Part shown: piece by piece, positions 61,734 through 64,000 of the stretch | Layout of the letters: each line of letters starts with the position of its first letter | Position numbering within the stretch: the stretch's first letter is position 1 | DNA from: WTJH01 sp049889695 | GTDB lineage: Bacteria; Bacteroidota; Bacteroidia; Flavobacteriales; Flavobacteriaceae | Length of the DNA stretch: 64,000 bases | Direction: 5' to 3' | NCBI GenBank assembly: GCA_049889695.1 | Contig: JBMHCX010000018.1 | Span: forward strand, 1 to 64,000 | The notes under the pieces: generated by a model | Database searches by the model: none | Seen by the model: the letters and a program-made list of their open reading frames with translations, nothing else | Told to the model about the DNA's origin: nothing | Program-made: the position numbers and the translations under genes

Positions 61734-62666
61734 TTAATCGTTGCTTTGCTGTTTTTCTTTACGACCAAAAATAGAAAAATGTACATAGCGTTTGGGGTGG
61801 GCTTTTAAATCGGTGAGTAGGGCTTCCATCGCCTTGGTGGCCTGTTCCATTTCTCGATACAGACTATCGTTATTGACCAGTTGTCCTAAAGTTCCTGATC
61901 CTTGCTCTACCCCCGCTAGTATTTGTTGCATCGAACTAGCAGCTTGTTGGAAACTATCGATCGTACCTTTGAGGTCGGCCTGAGCAAGAGAATCTGTCAA
62001 GGCAGCAATATTCTCAGAGGTGTGATTTAAATTTTTCATACTCCCCTGAAAATCGCTTCTGTTTTCATTTAACACACCTACCAAAACCGAAGAAGCTTCG
62101 TTTAGGTTTTGGAGCGTCGCAGAGAGATCGGTGAGCGTATTTTTAAGATTGTTTTGTGTATCGTTGTTCAAGACATTGCTGACACCTGAAAATACGGAAT
62201 CGGCGCTGGACAACATATGTTCTATTTTTTCTTGTAGTGGGGCAATCTGTCGATTCACTAATTCGGTAAAACCCGGTTGGAGTGTTCCAGACAGTGTATC
62301 GTTGGACTGTAGGGCTTGATCGTCAAAAACGGGTTCTATTTTTATGGCCATCCCCCCAATAATACCTGTTTCATACAGGATTGCTTTACTGTTGGACGAT
62401 AGGTTTAAGCCCTCACGAATTTGCAGCTGTACATAAATATCGGTTGTTCCTGGCTGAAAGTCCAGTGCCGTAACACGACCAATCGTGAGTCCGTTTAAGG
62501 TAACTTTTGCGCCCGGGACAAGACCTTCCACTTCGGGGTAGATCGTGTAGAGAGTGAGCTGGCGCTCAAATACAGAACTTCCCTTAAGGTAATTAAAACC
62601 AATAATAAAAAACAAAATTCCCGCCAAAACGAGTAGGGCAGTTTTGACTTCGCGAGTGTATTTCAA
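61734..62666 (-). CDS. MlaD family MCE-domain protein
   Basis: A 310-residue protein with one N-terminal membrane helix (about residues 9-26), an MCE domain (about 37-118; VPGAKVTLNGLTIGRV, IGGMAIKIEP) and a long helical tail (about 140-290). MCE proteins form rings that carry lipids between the inner and outer membranes. No MlaE or MlaF gene is in the window. The start is a TTG at 62666, as no ATG lies close by. Confidence 0.87.
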   Translation of the reverse strand: MKYTREVKTALLVLAGILFFIIGFNYLKGSSVFERQLTLYTIYPEVEGLVPGAKVTLNGLTIGRVTALDFQPGTTDIYVQLQIREGLNLSSNSKAILYETGIIGGMAIKIEPVFDDQALQSNDTLSGTLQPGFTELVNRQIAPLQEKIEHMLSSADSVFSGVSNVLNNDTQNNLKNTLTDLSATLQNLNEASSVLVGVLNENRSDFQGSMKNLNHTSENIAALTDSLAQADLKGTIDSFQQAASSMQQILAGVEQGSGTLGQLVNNDSLYREMEQATKAMEALLTDLKAHPKRYVHFSIFGRKEKQQSND

Positions 62667-62686
62667 GGCGTTGTAATTATACTAAA

Positions 62687-62694
62687 CAAAGCTA
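62687..62694 (-). promoter_or_regulatory. -7 promoter box of the mlaD-like gene
   Basis: The minus strand reads TAGCTTTG, an exact TAnnTTTG match, 20 bases before the TTG start. It lies in the 49-base gap after the amidase gene, so the MCE gene may have its own promoter. Confidence 0.4.
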
Positions 62695-62715
62695 ACAATA
62701 ATTTTCGATCTCCTC

Positions 62716-63825
62716 TTATTTCTCGCTATTAAGCGCTTCTTGTAAGGAGATTTTTTTTTCGTTCTTGAAAGCAACTATGAAAGCAGAAGAATAGCCTTTA
62801 CGCTGTGCCTTACGTTGTAATTTTTGGACTTCTTGGTATGTATTAACAGCACCGTAGAAGTAGCGGTACATCCCCTTTTCATAGGTTTTGTAAATGGGAG
62901 ACAGCCCTTTAAAGTTATATGGTTTAGGAGCTAGATCTTGTTTAGAAGCAGCCAGTTGTACTCTGTAGCTGATCCCTGAAGGCGACTGAGGGGTTTGGTC
63001 TGCAGCGCTTTCTACAACTGCACCCATACTTTGTTGTGCCACTAAAGATGCCGCCAGGGACTCCTTGTAATCCTGAATCGCTTGGGCGATTGCAGCGGCC
63101 ATCTGGTTTTGACCTCTAGTGGAATTTAAATAAGCGCCTTCCTTAGAATTAGTCAGAAAGCCAGTTTCGATCAGCACACTAGGCATGTAGGTATATTTAA
63201 GCACTATAAATCCGGCCTGCTTCACCGTTCGATCTTTTCGCTTCATGTTGCGAACAAAACTCTGTTGAATACTCGCCGCAGCCACAATACTCTGATCGAG
63301 GTAGGTTTCTTGCATCAGTGTTAATCCGATCACCGATTCTGGATTATTAGGATCGAAACCGTCGTAGTTTTCCTCGTAGTTTTCCTCGTAAAAAATTACG
63401 GAGTTTTCCTTTTTCGCCACTTCAAAATTTCGCTGGTTGGCGTGAAGTCCTAAGACAAAAGTTCCGGCACCATAAGCTTTGGGCGATGAGAAGGCGTCGC
63501 AATGAACAGAGATAAACAAATCGGCATCGGCTCTGTTCGCAATACGTGCACGTTCAAACAGTTCTACAAAAACATCTGTTTTTCGGGTATAAATGACCTT
63601 TATTTGCTCCTTTTTTTCGAGGATCTTCCCCACTTTTAAAACGATGTTTAGCGCAATATTTTTTTCGTAGTAGCCATTTCCTCGGTTCCCTGAATCTTTT
63701 CCTCCATGTCCGGCATCTAACACGACAGTAAAAGGGTTTTCACTCGTCTGAGACCAAGCAAATGTGGTCGAAAACAAAGCCAAAAAAAGCCAAATACACC
63801 ACGTAAAAAAAGGTTTGAATGCCAT
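62716..63825 (-). CDS. N-acetylmuramoyl-L-alanine amidase with SPOR domain
   Basis: A 369-residue exported zinc amidase (Amidase_3). The signal peptide ends near residue 26 (FAWSQ). The zinc ligands are H40 (DAGHGGKDSG), E54 (GYYEKN) and H108 (SVHCDAF), and the catalytic glutamate is E220 (LIETGFLTN). A SPOR-like peptidoglycan-binding domain covers about 272-360. It cuts the bond between muramic acid and the stem peptide, mainly at division sites. The ATG at 63825 opens the signal peptide; upstream in-frame codons do not. Confidence 0.92.
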   Translation of the reverse strand: MAFKPFFTWCIWLFLALFSTTFAWSQTSENPFTVVLDAGHGGKDSGNRGNGYYEKNIALNIVLKVGKILEKKEQIKVIYTRKTDVFVELFERARIANRADADLFISVHCDAFSSPKAYGAGTFVLGLHANQRNFEVAKKENSVIFYEENYEENYDGFDPNNPESVIGLTLMQETYLDQSIVAAASIQQSFVRNMKRKDRTVKQAGFIVLKYTYMPSVLIETGFLTNSKEGAYLNSTRGQNQMAAAIAQAIQDYKESLAASLVAQQSMGAVVESAADQTPQSPSGISYRVQLAASKQDLAPKPYNFKGLSPIYKTYEKGMYRYFYGAVNTYQEVQKLQRKAQRKGYSSAFIVAFKNEKKISLQEALNSEK

Positions 63826-63908
63826 ATAAATTAGCGACTTTACTTCAAAATATTGTTTAATTTTGGGAGCCTGTAAATACATCTGATACAAATTTAGGTT
63901 TTATCCCT

Positions 63909-64000
63909 TTGCCATCAAAAAAACTTCTTGCTCCCTTGTTTTGCTTATTGCTGAGCACAGGAGTCGTGTATGGCCAAGAAACTAGCAGCGCCACATCGAG
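63909..64000 (+). CDS. Start of an exported protein, possibly LptD (partial)
   Basis: The last 92 bases encode a signal peptide: a basic KK, a hydrophobic LLAPLFCLLLSTGVV core and a YGQE cleavage region. It begins at the TTG at 63909 because no ATG fits. In Flavobacteriia the gene divergent from this amidase is often the LPS-assembly protein LptD. The identity therefore comes from gene order, not from sequence within the window. Confidence 0.5.
   Translation, partial: MPSKKLLAPLFCLLLSTGVVYGQETSSATS

Noticed and set aside
1..64000. CRISPR arrays, tRNA or rRNA genes, insertion sequences
   Set aside because: No regularly spaced repeats, cloverleaf-like sequences, rRNA-like stretches or transposase genes were found by reading both strands.

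Overview
The window looks like chromosome from a member of the Bacteroidota, most likely a marine or soil member of the Flavobacteriaceae. The evidence is a SusC/SusD pair, an ECF sigma factor with a FecR anti-sigma factor, GLPGLI and YfhO proteins, S-D-rich lipoprotein signals, BshA, a Nth without an iron-sulfur cluster, and promoters with the Bacteroidota -7 box TAnnTTTG. No tRNA, rRNA, CRISPR array, prophage or insertion sequence was seen. Gene density is high and many convergent neighbours overlap at their 3' ends.

Positions 1-25,830 are mainly housekeeping. They hold the end of serC followed by serA, then folE-msrA, then lolD with a TIGR02757 gene, a dihydroorotase-like protein and an esterase. 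Next come an MBL-fold hydrolase, a conserved protein of unknown function, bcp, nth, an ECF sigma factor, uvrA, a flippase/YfhO/DUF4834 group, mnmE, a secreted TPR protein and a SOUL protein. The gap 24,106-24,898 holds a possible small RNA, a 33-residue membrane peptide and a 30-residue protein with 11 cysteines that resembles a metallothionein.

Positions 25,918-45,591 form the main accessory block. Thirteen consecutive minus-strand genes run from a FecR anti-sigma factor through an unknown protein with a duplicated motif, SusC, SusD, two FN3 plus anchor-J lipoproteins, three TlpA-like thioredoxins, a catalytic and a non-catalytic M16 peptidase, a GLPGLI protein and a second TonB-type barrel. 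The cognate-looking ECF sigma factor is divergent. SusC has an STN domain, so a complete cell-surface signalling circuit is present. The gene content suggests extracellular peptide processing, disulfide reduction and import, but the substrate is inferred.

Positions 45,642-50,786 are a compact operon of TetR regulator, ABC protein, HlyD adaptor and TolC. It sits behind a near-consensus promoter (TTG-N20-TACATTTG) with a 17-bp perfect palindrome between the boxes. The ABC protein keeps Walker A but has lost the signature, the Walker B order and the H-loop.

Positions 50,850-64,000 hold a tiny membrane protein, a lone tyrosine recombinase, a Kazal-type lipoprotein, a penicillin-acylase-type hydrolase and bshA. 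They continue with a NagZ-serine hydrolase fusion, two Fe-S oxidoreductase subunits flanking a HAD protein, an MlaD protein, a SPOR-domain amidase and the start of a divergent exported protein, possibly LptD.
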